DNA from: Deltaproteobacteria bacterium
GTDB taxonomy: Bacteria > Myxococcota_A > Polyangia > DRWM01 > JAAZOP01
Length of the DNA stretch: 44,838 nucleotides
Assembly (NCBI GenBank): GCA_016218765.1
Contig: JACRCZ010000065.1
Location: 1-44,838 of the forward strand
Direction: 5' to 3'
The notes under the pieces are model-generated. The model searched no databases and was not told where the DNA came from. It saw nothing but the letters and a program-made list of their open reading frames with translations. Positions 15,421 through 25,055 of the stretch are shown piece after piece. The translations under genes and the position numbers were made by a program. Within the stretch, counting starts at the first letter, position 1. Each line of letters starts with the position of its first letter.

Positions 15421-16938
15421 TCACGGCACCAGGTAGGGGCGGAGGTCCTTGCGGCGCATGAGGAAGAAGGTGTTGCGGAGGTAGAAGAGGATGACCTCGG
15501 CGACGCCGCCGCCCATCATTTTTCCCAGCCGGAGCGTTCCGAGCTTGTCGTAGAGCTGGTTCAGCTTGTCCGCGCGCAGCTCGAACGGGGCCTGGAGCAG
15601 GAGGTTGTGCATCCAGCCCATGCCCTTGATCATCTGGATCTTCCGGACTCGGGCGTCGTAGGCGCGGAGCGACGCGGTGGAGACGTCGTTGCGTTGCAGG
15701 GCCTCGGCGGCGACCTGCGCGGCCAGGTCGCCGGAGCGCAGCGCGACGACGTTGGTCATCATGCCGCAGGTGGTGAAGGCGTCGCCGGCCGCGATGAGGC
15801 CGTCGCCGACGGAGGTTCCGGGCATCCGGCGTCCGAACACGCGGCAGCCGTCGATCGAGTCGGGGTCCACGGTCAGGGGCTCCCCCAGTCGTGCGTGCAC
15901 CCGCGGGTCCTTCGCCGCCAGCTCGACCAGCAGCTCGGACACGGGTCGCGCCAGGACGCGGGCCTTTCCCTTCTGCATCGGACCCCAGGCCACGTGCGTC
16001 ACGGTGGGGCCGCTGGACCAGTACCCGACTCCCGCGGGCAGCCGTTTGTCCGGGTCGGCCGCATCCACGAAGAAGCCCGCTTCGTCGGTCGGCTTTGCCA
16101 GCGGCGGCAGATCGGCCTCGGCCGCGAAGGCCCAGCAGACCGGGCGTTCGTTGAGCGGCACGCCGGCCTTCGCGGCGAGCCGTCCGGTGACGCCTTCGGC
16201 GGAGATCGTGACGCGGCCGCGGAGGGTCAGGCCGGCGTCGGTTTCGATGCCGGTCACCGGTCCGCCGTCCTTGCGTTCGAGTCCCGTGGCGCGGGTGTTG
16301 TAGGCGATGACCGCGCCGCGCTCGAGGGCCCGGTGCGCGAGGCATTCGACGAAGGCGTCCTTGGAGACGAGGGGGAAGCCTTTCCAGTCGCGGTCGCGCG
16401 CGCGGGTCGACTGGCCGCGTGGTCCCATGAACATGAAGTCGTGGAGGCGCTCGCGGACCAGCTCCTTGGGGAAGGCGAGGTCGATGTCGTCCAGGTGCAG
16501 ACCGTCGGGACCGTCGGTGGAGCGGTAGGCGTCGGGCGGGATGAAGAGCAGTCCGCCGTCGGGGTGGTGCGAGCGTGCGGGGGAGGGCAGCCGTTCGATG
16601 ACGGCGACGGAGAGGCCGAGCATGCGGGCGCGGATGGCGGCGCCGAGTCCGGCGGGGCCCGCGCCGACGACCACGAGGTCGTAGGTCCGCTCGCCGTCCA
16701 GCCCGGTGCCTGGGGCGGGCACGGTGTCGCGGGTCATGTCGCGGGGCAGGCGGTGGACGCGCAGGGCGCCGTGCGGGCAGTCTTCCTCGCAGGCGAGGCA
16801 GCCGAAGCATCTTTCCGGCGTGGCGATGGCCGGTGTCGTTTTCGGCTTCGCCTGTTCGTAGACGAGCTGCGGGCAGTTGCGCACGCACGCCCCGCAGCCG
16901 TCGCATCGCGCGTCGTCGCGGACGATCACGTTGTTCAC
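15421..16938 (-). CDS. Fused ferredoxin-FAD oxidoreductase (geranylgeranyl-reductase/FixC-like)
   Basis: 505 residues. Residues 12-54 hold two 4Fe-4S ferredoxin motifs (Cys12, 15, 18, 22 and Cys44, 47, 50, 54). A Rossmann FAD site, LVVVGAGPAGLGAAIRARML, starts at residue 89. The middle matches the FixC/geranylgeranyl-reductase class (LVSKDAFVECLAHRALERGA; ISAEGVTGRLAAKAGV; DGLIAAGDAFTTCGMMTNVVALRSGDLAA). Relatives saturate isoprenoid chains or move electrons between flavin and quinone. The built-in double-cluster ferredoxin suggests direct ferredoxin-style electron delivery to the flavin (inference). GTG 16938 follows GGAGG by six bases. The intergenic DNA behind it holds two repeat families. 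Divergent from the TamB-like gene. Confidence 0.85.
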   Translation of the reverse strand: MNNVIVRDDARCDGCGACVRNCPQLVYEQAKPKTTPAIATPERCFGCLACEEDCPHGALRVHRLPRDMTRDTVPAPGTGLDGERTYDLVVVGAGPAGLGAAIRARMLGLSVAVIERLPSPARSHHPDGGLLFIPPDAYRSTDGPDGLHLDDIDLAFPKELVRERLHDFMFMGPRGQSTRARDRDWKGFPLVSKDAFVECLAHRALERGAVIAYNTRATGLERKDGGPVTGIETDAGLTLRGRVTISAEGVTGRLAAKAGVPLNERPVCWAFAAEADLPPLAKPTDEAGFFVDAADPDKRLPAGVGYWSSGPTVTHVAWGPMQKGKARVLARPVSELLVELAAKDPRVHARLGEPLTVDPDSIDGCRVFGRRMPGTSVGDGLIAAGDAFTTCGMMTNVVALRSGDLAAQVAAEALQRNDVSTASLRAYDARVRKIQMIKGMGWMHNLLLQAPFELRADKLNQLYDKLGTLRLGKMMGGGVAEVILFYLRNTFFLMRRKDLRPYLVP

Positions 16939-17090
16939 AAAACACCTCCGGTCGCCCCCGTCGGCCGCCCCCCGGGCGCAGGGGGCAAGCTACCACGGGG
17001 TTCGCGGGGTCGGGAAGCAGGGAAACCAGCGATGGACCCCGATGGATACCGATCTGTGACCAGGCGGCGGGAAGCGCTAAGCTGGACGCG

Positions 17091-20000
17091 ATGCGCGTCT
17101 TGCGCCGCATCGTGCTGATCGTGTTCATCGTGATCGTGGTGGTGGTCGCGGCGGCGGCGATCTACCTCAACTCGTCGGCCGCCAAGCGCCACGTCCGGTC
17201 GCTGATCCTGCGCGAGATGAACGAGACGTGGGGGATTCCGACGGAGTTCGACGACCTGGAGGTCCGCTTCTTCCCGTTGTCGGTGACGGTCTACGGGCTG
17301 CGCATCTCGCACCCGACCGAGGGGCAGTTCCTGGAGGCGCGGGCGCTGACGATCACCCCGGACGTCTGGTCGGTGTTCCGGGGCCGGTACCGATTCGAGG
17401 AGGTGGCGCTGGTCGACCCGGTGCTGCATCTCAAGGTGCGCGACGGGCGGCTGGTGAACCTTCCGCGGCCGCACAAGCCGACCGATCCGGACGCGGAGGC
17501 TCCGCTGCTGGACGCGTTTGCGCTGGTCGACGGGCGGATCGAGCTGGAGGTGGAGGCTGGCGGCGCGCCGCCTGCGTCGGTCCGGCTGGACGGCGTGAAC
17601 CTCGACCTGACGGCGAGCCGCAACGAGGTGTTCGAGCTGCGGGCGCTGGTCTCGGGGGGCGACGTGCGTTGGGGGGATTTCGCGCGGCCGTTGCGGCGGT
17701 TCGAGGCGCGGGTGGGGTTGACGCCCGCGGAGCTGCGGGTGCGTCGGCTGGCGCTGGAGCTGGGGGACGACGTTCGGGTGACGATCGACCGCGGGAGGTG
17801 GGGATTCGGTGCGGGCGGCGAGGTCCACGCCGCGGCGCAGGTGGGCGTGCCCCTGGAGCTGCTCGACCAGTTCCCCCGATCGCTGGGTCTTCCGGTCTTC
17901 CGGGGTGCGGCCCGCGTCTCCGGCCAGGTCGACTTCGGTCCGCCGCGTGCGGTTGCGGGCGCGAGGGCTGCGCCGCCCGGGAAGCCGCGGTGGTCGTCGC
18001 GTCTGGAGGTGGCGCTCGAGCGTTTCCGCGTGGCCGACGTCTTCGTCGGCGACGTCGGGGGTATGGTCGCGGTGGGGGACGACACGGTGCGGGCGGAGCA
18101 GCTCCGGATCGAGACGGGCATCGGGGTGTTGACGGTCGACGGCGCCTTCCGTTTCGGAGCGGAGGGGCTGCCGTACGAGGGGGACGTGCGGATGGCGCGG
18201 CTGGAGTTCGCGCCGCTCCTGGAGCGGCTGGGGGTGCCGCGCAGCAAGTGCACGCAGACGTTCGACGGGGAGATCCACGTCCTGGGCACGGGGCGTCCCT
18301 TCCATCTTCTGGCGCGGACCGACACGGACGTCTCCAACTTTGCCGTTTTCGACACGTCGTTCCGCAGCGATTCGAAGCTGGTGATCCTCGACCTGGACCA
18401 CGCGCACGCGGTGGGGGGCGTGGAGGTCGACGCCGAGAAGCTGGTGATCATCCCGACGGACGCGGTGACCGGCGATTCGCGGCACCTGGTCACGGGGTCG
18501 TACCGCTTCGCCGACTCGCACTTCACGCTGGACATCGTCAGCGACCCGCTGGTCACCGCGGACCTGGGCGAGCTGCTGGAGATACCGATCGGCGGCACGG
18601 GTCCCACGCACACGTTGCTCGACGGTCCGATGTCGAACCTGACGATCACGGCGGAGATGGTGCTGCGCGACTTCCGCTACCTGGACATGGACTTCGGCAA
18701 CATCCGGGCCGAGCTGCACTACTTCGACTATCTGCTCGCGTTCCCCGAGATCCACGCGTCGACCGGCGACAGCCGCTACGACGTGGTACCGCTCGCGTTC
18801 AATCTCGCCGACCAGATCCCTGGACGCTGGACGGCGGCCGCCGACATCACGGCGAATCCGATCCACGTCGCGGACGTTCCGCGCGTGATCCGTGGCGATC
18901 CGGCCGACTGGGAGGACGTCGACGGGTGGGTCGAGGGGACGGCGCACCTGGACTACCGTTCGTGGACGGACGCCTTCGACGTCTCGTTCGACGGCCGTGC
19001 GCGGCGGGTGACGGTGCGGGGCGAGCCTTTGGACCTCGTGGCGGCCTCCGGCCGGTATCGCGGCGGCGTGTACGACATTCCGCGCCTGCACCTGGAGCGG
19101 CTCGGCGGGTGGCTGGACGCGGGGCTGCGGGTGGGTCCGAAGCGGCGGCTGCACGCCGAGTTCCGTGGGGCGGACATACCGCTGCACCGGCTGCTGGGCG
19201 GGGCCTTGGGCGAGTACGGTCTGGAGGCGAGCGCGGCGATTCGCGGCGAGGTCGACGGGACGCTCGACGTCTTCACCGGTCGTGCGTCCGCGACGTTGTC
19301 GGGCACGAAGCTGCTCGACCAGCCGTTGGGGGAGGTGGCGCTGGACGTGTTCCTCGAGCCGTCCGAGCGCCTGCGGCTGGTGGGCGGGACGGCGGACGGC
19401 CGGCTGCGTGTGGATGCGCTGGCGGAGCTGGGAGGGCGGGCGCGGGTCGGGGCGACGCTCGAATTCAGCGAGCTGGAGCCTTTTCCGTTCCTGGACGACC
19501 CGCGGCTCGAGGGCTATCGGCTGGTGACGTCGGGTCGTACGACGCTGGTGGCGGAGCTGGGGCGGGAGGTGGAGGTCGAGGGCAAGGCGGAGCTGGACGC
19601 GTTCGCGCTGGACACGCCGCGGGGGCGGGTCGAGGCGACGGAGCCGGTGTGGCTGTCGTTCGACGAATCGGGGTTGGAGCTGCGGCGGGGGAGTTTCACG
19701 GCGCCGGGCGGCTCGGAGTTCACGATGCTGGGCTACGCCGGGCGGGAGCGACTCGCGCTGGACGTGCGGGGCAAGGCGGACCTGGCGCTGGTGCTCGGGT
19801 TGTTCCCCGGGGCGGCGGGGCTGCCTGCGGCGACGGGGCGGCTGGAGGTCGGCGCGTGGATTGGCGGGTCGCCGGACGATCCGCAGCTCGTGGGGACGGT
19901 GGCGCTGCACGACGGGCGGGTGACTGTCGGGGCGCCGTACGGCGACGTGACGGGGGTGGAGGCGCAGCTCACGCTGGGGCCGGCCGGGGTGACGATCGAC

Positions 20001-21068
20001 CGCGGGTCGGCCGAGTTTCTCGGGGGGCACGTGCGACTCACCGGTTCGGTCGCCCTGTCGGGTCTCGAGGCGCAGGCCTACGACCTGGGGCTCGATTTCG
20101 GCGGGGTGCGCTATGACGTCACGCCGACGCTGCCGGTTTGGTTCGACGGCACGCTGCGGGTGACGGGGGACGCGCGGGATTTCCGGCCGCTGGTGACGGG
20201 TGACGTGTGGCTGACGCGTCTCCTGTACACGGACCCGGTGCGATTGGGGGTTTCGCTCGCGGAGCTGGGGCGGACGGAGGTTCTGGCGGTGCCGACCTTC
20301 CGGCCGGAGGACGACCGTGTGCGGTTCGACGTGCGGCTGCACGGGGAGGGGTTGCGGGTGCGGAACAACATGCTCGACGCGACGTTCCGCATCGACGACA
20401 CGAACCAGCCGTTCCGCATCGTGGGGACGAACCAGCTTTTCGGGTTGGTGGGCGCGGTGGTGATCGACCAGGGGGAGGTGATGTTCCGGCGGTCGGTGTT
20501 CGACGTGACGCGGGGGGTGGTGACGTTCGACTCGCCGTGGCGGGTGGATCCGCGGTTCGACGTGGTGGCGGAGACGGAGGTACGGGACTGGCGGATCACG
20601 TTGACGGCGACGGGGCGGCGGGACGACCTGCGGCTGTTGACGACGTCGCAGCCCGAGCTGTCGGAGGAGGACGTGGTCCTGCTGTTGACGCTGGGGATGA
20701 CGCGCGAGGAGGTGGAGCTGTTGGGGGCGGAGGGTGCGGTGGGGAGTGCGTTGGCGGAAGTGTTCGACGAGGCGTTGGGGGTTTCGGAGCGGGTGGGGCG
20801 GTACGTGCCGATTTTCGACCAGATGCGGCTGACGACGGAGTATTCGCAGCGGACGGGACGTTCGGAGCCGCGGATCACGGTGGGGCGGCGCATTTCGGAC
20901 GACGCGCGCATCGAGGCTTCGTCGGCGGTGACGGACACGCGGGATTTCCGGGCGGTGTTTTCCTACGACGTCACGGACCGCATGTCGCTCGAGGGCGTGT
21001 ACGACAACAACAACGACCAGCAGTTCGGGAACGTGGGGGCGGACATCCGGTGGCGGATCGAGTTCTGA
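17091..21068 (+). CDS. TamB/AsmA-like translocation and assembly module protein
   Basis: 1325 residues from ATG 17091. A single N-terminal membrane anchor (IVLIVFIVIVVVVAAAAIY, about residues 6-25) is followed by a very long beta-rich periplasmic region with AsmA-like repeats. The C-terminal 250 residues are the DUF490/TamB domain: NMLDATFRIDDTNQPFRIVG, VVIDQGEVMFRRSVFDVTRG and ELSEEDVVLLLTLGMT, ending in a beta-strand-like RWRIEF. TamB-type proteins bridge the inner and outer membranes and are implicated in outer-membrane protein assembly or phospholipid transport. No BamA/TamA partner gene is adjacent. The frame is open upstream to 16833, but that part is antisense to the divergent gene; the first methionine before the membrane anchor is the sensible start. 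Confidence 0.9.
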   Translation: MRVLRRIVLIVFIVIVVVVAAAAIYLNSSAAKRHVRSLILREMNETWGIPTEFDDLEVRFFPLSVTVYGLRISHPTEGQFLEARALTITPDVWSVFRGRYRFEEVALVDPVLHLKVRDGRLVNLPRPHKPTDPDAEAPLLDAFALVDGRIELEVEAGGAPPASVRLDGVNLDLTASRNEVFELRALVSGGDVRWGDFARPLRRFEARVGLTPAELRVRRLALELGDDVRVTIDRGRWGFGAGGEVHAAAQVGVPLELLDQFPRSLGLPVFRGAARVSGQVDFGPPRAVAGARAAPPGKPRWSSRLEVALERFRVADVFVGDVGGMVAVGDDTVRAEQLRIETGIGVLTVDGAFRFGAEGLPYEGDVRMARLEFAPLLERLGVPRSKCTQTFDGEIHVLGTGRPFHLLARTDTDVSNFAVFDTSFRSDSKLVILDLDHAHAVGGVEVDAEKLVIIPTDAVTGDSRHLVTGSYRFADSHFTLDIVSDPLVTADLGELLEIPIGGTGPTHTLLDGPMSNLTITAEMVLRDFRYLDMDFGNIRAELHYFDYLLAFPEIHASTGDSRYDVVPLAFNLADQIPGRWTAAADITANPIHVADVPRVIRGDPADWEDVDGWVEGTAHLDYRSWTDAFDVSFDGRARRVTVRGEPLDLVAASGRYRGGVYDIPRLHLERLGGWLDAGLRVGPKRRLHAEFRGADIPLHRLLGGALGEYGLEASAAIRGEVDGTLDVFTGRASATLSGTKLLDQPLGEVALDVFLEPSERLRLVGGTADGRLRVDALAELGGRARVGATLEFSELEPFPFLDDPRLEGYRLVTSGRTTLVAELGREVEVEGKAELDAFALDTPRGRVEATEPVWLSFDESGLELRRGSFTAPGGSEFTMLGYAGRERLALDVRGKADLALVLGLFPGAAGLPAATGRLEVGAWIGGSPDDPQLVGTVALHDGRVTVGAPYGDVTGVEAQLTLGPAGVTIDRGSAEFLGGHVRLTGSVALSGLEAQAYDLGLDFGGVRYDVTPTLPVWFDGTLRVTGDARDFRPLVTGDVWLTRLLYTDPVRLGVSLAELGRTEVLAVPTFRPEDDRVRFDVRLHGEGLRVRNNMLDATFRIDDTNQPFRIVGTNQLFGLVGAVVIDQGEVMFRRSVFDVTRGVVTFDSPWRVDPRFDVVAETEVRDWRITLTATGRRDDLRLLTTSQPELSEEDVVLLLTLGMTREEVELLGAEGAVGSALAEVFDEALGVSERVGRYVPIFDQMRLTTEYSQRTGRSEPRITVGRRISDDARIEASSAVTDTRDFRAVFSYDVTDRMSLEGVYDNNNDQQFGNVGADIRWRIEF

Positions 21069-21215
21069 GGCGAGGTTGGTGCGTCAGGCCGACGAGGCAT
21101 GCAGGCCGGGGCTGGGTGGGCCGTACCTTGTTCGCGAATCCGGACGGGGGGAGGTGGGGAGGTCGGCGGGAGAGGTGAGGCGGTGGGTTCGGGCGGTGAA
21201 GCGGGCGAGGGTTGT

Positions 21216-21542
21216 TCAGCCTGACGGTGGATCACCGATGTTGAGTTGTTCGAGGTTGCGCGCGCCGTGGAGGACGCGAACCACGAGGCCCCGGTCGTCC
21301 TCGACGCGGTAGATGGTCCGGTACGAGCCGTACAGGAGCTGGCGGTACTCGGCTCCGAGGAACCGCGCCTCCGGAATCACCGCGCCCCGCAGCGGGAACG
21401 ACTCCAGCGAGGCAAGCTGCCGCGTGACCGCGGCCACCCACTTCCCCGCGGCGACCGCGTTGTCGACGGTGATGTGGTCCCGGATCGCAACGATGTCGCG
21501 TTCCGCGGTCGCGGCGATGTCAACGCGGTACCGCTTTGCCAC
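21216..21542 (-). CDS. ParE/RelE-superfamily toxin
   Basis: 108 residues from GTG 21542. It has the ParE/RelE fold signature: YRVDIAATAERDIVAIRDHI at the N-terminus and EYRQLLYGSYRTIYRVEDDRGLVVRVLHGARN at the C-terminus. ParE proteins inhibit gyrase and RelE proteins cleave mRNA; which one applies cannot be told. The start overlaps the end of the antitoxin gene by 23 bases, a common toxin-antitoxin arrangement with the antitoxin made first. The antitoxin presumably represses the pair's promoter (family knowledge). Confidence 0.88.
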   Translation of the reverse strand: MAKRYRVDIAATAERDIVAIRDHITVDNAVAAGKWVAAVTRQLASLESFPLRGAVIPEARFLGAEYRQLLYGSYRTIYRVEDDRGLVVRVLHGARNLEQLNIGDPPSG

Positions 21543-21804
21543 GACGGAACTCCGCCAGGAAGTCCTTGGCCGGTCGGACCCGGCCCGTGCACGCGTCTCT
21601 CTCGCCTTGCGCAAGCTGCGCCGCCAGTTCCAGCGCGCGTTGCATTTCCTCGAACTCCTCCGGGTCCACGAGGACGGCGCCGGGTCTTCCGCGGACCATG
21701 ATGACGACCGGCCGTCGCGTGCGATGGGCGTGGTCGAAGATCCGCTTGGCGTCCTTCTTCAGCTCGGAAACGGATCGGATGTCCTCGGTGATGCTGATGG
21801 CCAT
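21520..21804 (-). CDS. Phd/YefM-family antitoxin
   Basis: 94 residues from ATG 21804, with GGAGGGG eight bases upstream. The N-terminal MAISITEDIRSVSELKKDAK and VVIMVRGRPGAVLVDPEEFEEM match the Phd/YefM DNA-binding antitoxin fold. The C-terminal 30 residues would wrap the toxin. A longer open frame to 21909 lacks a ribosome-binding site. It lies upstream of, and overlaps, the toxin gene. Confidence 0.88.
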   Translation of the reverse strand: MAISITEDIRSVSELKKDAKRIFDHAHRTRRPVVIMVRGRPGAVLVDPEEFEEMQRALELAAQLAQGERDACTGRVRPAKDFLAEFRRGKAVPR

Positions 21805-22008
21805 GAGCAACCCCTCCAAGGGCACCGTTGAAGATATCACGGAAGGTACTTCCTGTGAACCACCGCGAGTCCTCCGGTGCGCGCGCGGGCGGTGCGGTCC
21901 GTGGTTCATCGCGGTCTGCTTGGCGTTCTGGATGACTCCGGCCGCAGTGCACGCCGCCGACGCACCAGCCCGGCCGCTGACACCGAGCAGGCGCGCGAGA
22001 AGGGTCGA

Positions 22009-23305
22009 CTACTCCTCGCACGTCGTCGTCGCGCACCGGATGGTGACCCGGGAGCCGGGATCCACCATGGACTCGCCGTCTCGCCGTGAGAGCGAGATCC
22101 ACGCGCAGCCGTCGTACGATTCCTCCGTCGGCAGGTAGAACCAGCCCTCGTCTTCGGGGAGCCCGCACGTCCCAAGTGCGGCGTCGAAGGAGCGGGTCGC
22201 GTGTCGAAGCAGGCACTGCCGGTGCACGGTACCGCCGAAGTCCGTCACGACGCCCAGATCGCGCTTGAACGGACGGCACTCGAGTCCGGTCGAGGGATCG
22301 GTGCACGGGGGTGGGGAATGCACGTCCTCCGCCGTCGCCGGGGGGCACCACGCGGCCGGGCACGCGGGATCGTCGGCACACGTCCGGTCGCCCAGCAGCG
22401 TTTCGATCACGACGCAGTCGGGATCGCATTGGCCCGCAGACGGGGGAAGATCGTGATACAGGCAGAGCCCGGGAATGCGTTCGATCAGTTTCTCGGTGAT
22501 CCCACTACCCAGTTCCGGCCACTCGTCCGCACAGACGGACGTCACCAGGGCACTGCTACCGAACCGCTGCGCGAGCTCCACGAACCGTCGGGGCGGGTAG
22601 GCGACGGCATGAGCCGAAGAGCATGACGGGAGGAGGCGCGACGGGTCCGAGGGGTCGGGCTGCACCTGCATCGCGGGGACGCCGAGGCAACTCTCGAGGC
22701 GATCGCCCGTCCCAATACAGGCCGGCGCCCCCGCAGGAACCCCGACGATCATCCCGAACACGAGCTTGTCCTGATCCAGGGGCGACTTCACCCGCCGCAG
22801 GGCCGTCACGAAGGTGTCGATCGGTTCCAGCAGCTCGGGATGCAGGGCGGCGCGAACGTCCGGAGCGCCCAGCGGCGCGTCGGGATCGAACAGCTCCGGA
22901 TGCTCGGCCGAAGGCGAGCCGTCGTCCTCGTCCGTGATCCACAGCATCAGCAGCAGCGCGTCGTCGCGCAGCAGACCGGCGTTGCATCCGCCCGCCGCCG
23001 CCTCGTCGGTCAACGCCCGGACCATCGTCGCCAGCGGTTGCTCGTACGGGCACCCCGCCGTCCCGAGCGCCGCGAGGCAACCCACGTCGTGCGCCACCTG
23101 CTCGGCGTCCGGAACGCCGGTGTGGAAGATGTCCCACGACTGGAACGGCGGATACGAGGGGGCACAGCCGGAGGCTGCGACTCGGGGTGCTGTGAGCAGG
23201 CAGCCGCTGCCTTCCCCCTCGGGGCCCAGGCATCCCGGCAGCGGGCTGGTCGTCGGCCCGCCGGGCGACAGGATTCCCAGGTTGAGATCCTCGACCGGCG
23301 GGTGG
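22009..23305 (-). pseudogene. 5'-truncated remnant of a secreted VWA-family protein
   Basis: An open frame of about 430 residues, from DLNLGILSPGG near 23290 to the stop at 22009. It matches the C-terminal part of large secreted VWA-domain proteins frequent in myxobacteria: a cysteine-rich region, ATMVRALTDEAAAGGCNAGLLRDDALLLMLWITDEDDG (short form: NAGLLRDDALLLMLWITDED), then a cysteine-rich tail. The usual signal peptide and the MIDAS DxSxS half are missing. Upstream in the same frame are a CGCAGAGACGCAGGG repeat and then the end of the next gene. I find no start codon with a ribosome-binding site near the break. The rest of the sequence looks intact, so the deletion may be fairly recent. 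It could still be translated from an internal start (for example GTG in AEQV), but this is not convincing. Confidence 0.65.
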
Positions 23306-23312
23306 AACGGAC

Positions 23313-23343
23313 CTCTGCGGCTCTGCCGCCCTGCGTCTCTGCG
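23313..23343. repeat. CGCAGAGACGCAGGG repeat at the truncation point
   Basis: On the minus strand it reads CGCAGAGACGCAGGGCGGCA followed by GAGCCGCAGAGG. It sits 17 bases after the stop codon of the 214-residue gene and immediately before the surviving part of the VWA remnant. Confidence 0.8.
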
Positions 23344-23360
23344 CGAGATCCCCCTGGATG

Positions 23361-24005
23361 TTACAGGTGCAGGGCGAGCGAGAGTCCCCAGCCCGGTTTC
23401 TCGCCGGCCAGGGGGAAGTAGGCGAGCGACGGGGAGAGCGTGGCGGCTTCGTCGATGGTCGGGGAGAAGGAGATCATTTCGGCGGAGCCGAAGGAGAGGG
23501 CGACGGCGACGATGCCGCCGACGAGCGCGAGGCCGCCGGCGCCGGTCGCCACGGAGGCGCCGATGAGCCAGTCGCGATCCGGCTTGTGTTCCGACGCCAG
23601 GGTCGCGACGCCCCAGGTGCCGACGCCGGTGGCTGCGGCGCCGACGACGATGCCGATGATCCCGACGGCCAGCCAGCTTCCGGAGTCGTCCTCGACGAGC
23701 CAGTGCTGGTGTCCGCCGCCGGCGGCGACCTGGAACTCGTGGTCTCCCGCGTGGAGCGTGTAGTTGCCGTTGGTGAGGCGGAAGCGGCAGGGCGTGCGGC
23801 AGTCGCGTTCGGGGATCCGCCCCGGGCCGCCATCGACGATGCGGATCGAGAGGCCGGTGTCCTCGGAGGAGAACGACAGCTCGGTCTGGCCCTCCGCCGG
23901 GGCTTCCGCTGCGGCGCCCGGCGTCACCTCGGTCCACTGCGCCCCGGCCGGCGCTGCGGCCAGGGCCGCAGCCAGGAACGCCGTCATCCACATCCTCCGC
24001 GGCAT
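23361..24005 (-). CDS. Exported membrane protein with a PEGA-like segment
   Basis: 214 residues from ATG 24005 (GGAAGG upstream). A cleavable signal peptide (MTAFLAAALAAAPAGAQ) is followed by a segment with the PEGA-like pattern RDCRTPCRFRLTNGNYTLHA. Two hydrophobic stretches (about 110-130 and 145-170, VGIIGIVVGAAATGVGTWGV) and a beta-rich end follow. Similar proteins are common and uncharacterised in myxobacteria. It lies about 100 bases after the methyltransferase gene on the same strand. Function unknown. Confidence 0.7.
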   Translation of the reverse strand: MPRRMWMTAFLAAALAAAPAGAQWTEVTPGAAAEAPAEGQTELSFSSEDTGLSIRIVDGGPGRIPERDCRTPCRFRLTNGNYTLHAGDHEFQVAAGGGHQHWLVEDDSGSWLAVGIIGIVVGAAATGVGTWGVATLASEHKPDRDWLIGASVATGAGGLALVGGIVAVALSFGSAEMISFSPTIDEAATLSPSLAYFPLAGEKPGWGLSLALHL

Positions 24006-24104
24006 CGATCACCTTCCCCCCCCCGCCGGGCCCGATCATCGACGCCGGCCCGCCGACGAGTATTCCCTCCGGTGCGTCCAGCCTAGCACGCCTTGCGTGG
24101 CGGG

Positions 24105-25055
24105 TCAGGAAATCGTGCGGGCGATGCGCCAGCACCGGTGCACGCCCCGGTTGCGGTAGTCCTCGGGGACCGTCCGTGCGGTGATTTCCTCGACCTCTGC
24201 CCCGTGCAACGCCTCCAGGTCCGGCGCGAACCGCTGGTGGCTGGTCGAGAAGTAGAGCACGCCGCCGTCCGCCAGGACTTCGAGGGCGGCTTCGATCAGC
24301 CGGCGGTGATCGCGCTGCACGTCGAAGGGCGGGGCTCCGGCCCCGGTCGAGAAGGTCGGCGGGTCGCAGACGCAGAGATCCCAGGTCTGCTTCGCGCGCT
24401 TCGCACGCGCCAGGAAGGGCTCGACGTCCGCCTCGACCAGCTCGTGTTTCGGGGCCCACAGTCCGTTGCGCTCGAGGTTGTCGCTGGCCCAGAGCAGGTA
24501 GGCGTCCGAGCGATCGACGCTGGTCGTGCTCGCCGCGCCGCCCGCGGCGGCGGCGCAGGTGAACGCGCCGGTGTAGGCGAAGAGGTTCAGGAGGCGTTTG
24601 TCCCGGCTCTCGGCGCGCACGAGGGCGCGGGTCTGGCGGTGGTCCGGGAAGAGGCCGGTGTCGACGTAGTCGTCGAGGTTGACGAGGAAGATCAGATCGC
24701 CCTCGCGGACTTCGAGCCGCCGGCCGGTCGAGGCGAGGCGGCCGTAGCGCGGTCCGGTGGCCGGTCGGGTCCTTCGGCGCCGGACGTGGACGCGACCGGG
24801 CGGGACGTCGAGCGCCGCGGCCGCGGCGTGGGCGAGTGTTCCGACGTAGTCCTCGAGCCCCGCGGTCTGGGTCCTTTCGTATTCGGCGACGACGAGGTGC
24901 CCTTCGTACCAGTCCACGACGGCGCGCACCTCCGGGATGTCCCGGTCGTACAGCCGGAAGGCGCCGATCCGGGCCCGCTCGAACTTCGGACCCAGCCGTG
25001 CGAACGACTTGCGCACGCGGTTGGCGAGCATCTCGGCATGGCGTGCGGCGTCCAC
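24105..25055 (-). CDS. RlmK-like class I SAM methyltransferase
   Basis: 316 residues from GTG 25055, whose first base is the last base of the upstream gene's TAG, giving a one-base overlap. It matches the RlmK half of the RlmKL 23S rRNA methyltransferase: LANRVRKSFARLGPKFERA, RLYDRDIPEVRAVVDWYE, GLFPDHRQTRALVRAES, LLNLFAYTGAFTCAAAAGG (SAM-binding motif I) and the catalytic-loop CDPPTFSTG. RlmK makes m7G in 23S rRNA. The THUMP and RlmL half are absent, so it is a stand-alone form; the rRNA target is inferred from the family. Translational coupling to the STAND-like ATPase gene is likely. Confidence 0.87.
   Translation of the reverse strand: MDAARHAEMLANRVRKSFARLGPKFERARIGAFRLYDRDIPEVRAVVDWYEGHLVVAEYERTQTAGLEDYVGTLAHAAAAALDVPPGRVHVRRRRTRPATGPRYGRLASTGRRLEVREGDLIFLVNLDDYVDTGLFPDHRQTRALVRAESRDKRLLNLFAYTGAFTCAAAAGGAASTTSVDRSDAYLLWASDNLERNGLWAPKHELVEADVEPFLARAKRAKQTWDLCVCDPPTFSTGAGAPPFDVQRDHRRLIEAALEVLADGGVLYFSTSHQRFAPDLEALHGAEVEEITARTVPEDYRNRGVHRCWRIARTIS

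Noticed and set aside
16833..17090. Upstream extension of the TamB-like gene
   Set aside because: It is antisense to the ferredoxin-FAD gene start and has no domain; a membrane-anchor methionine at 17091 is the natural start.
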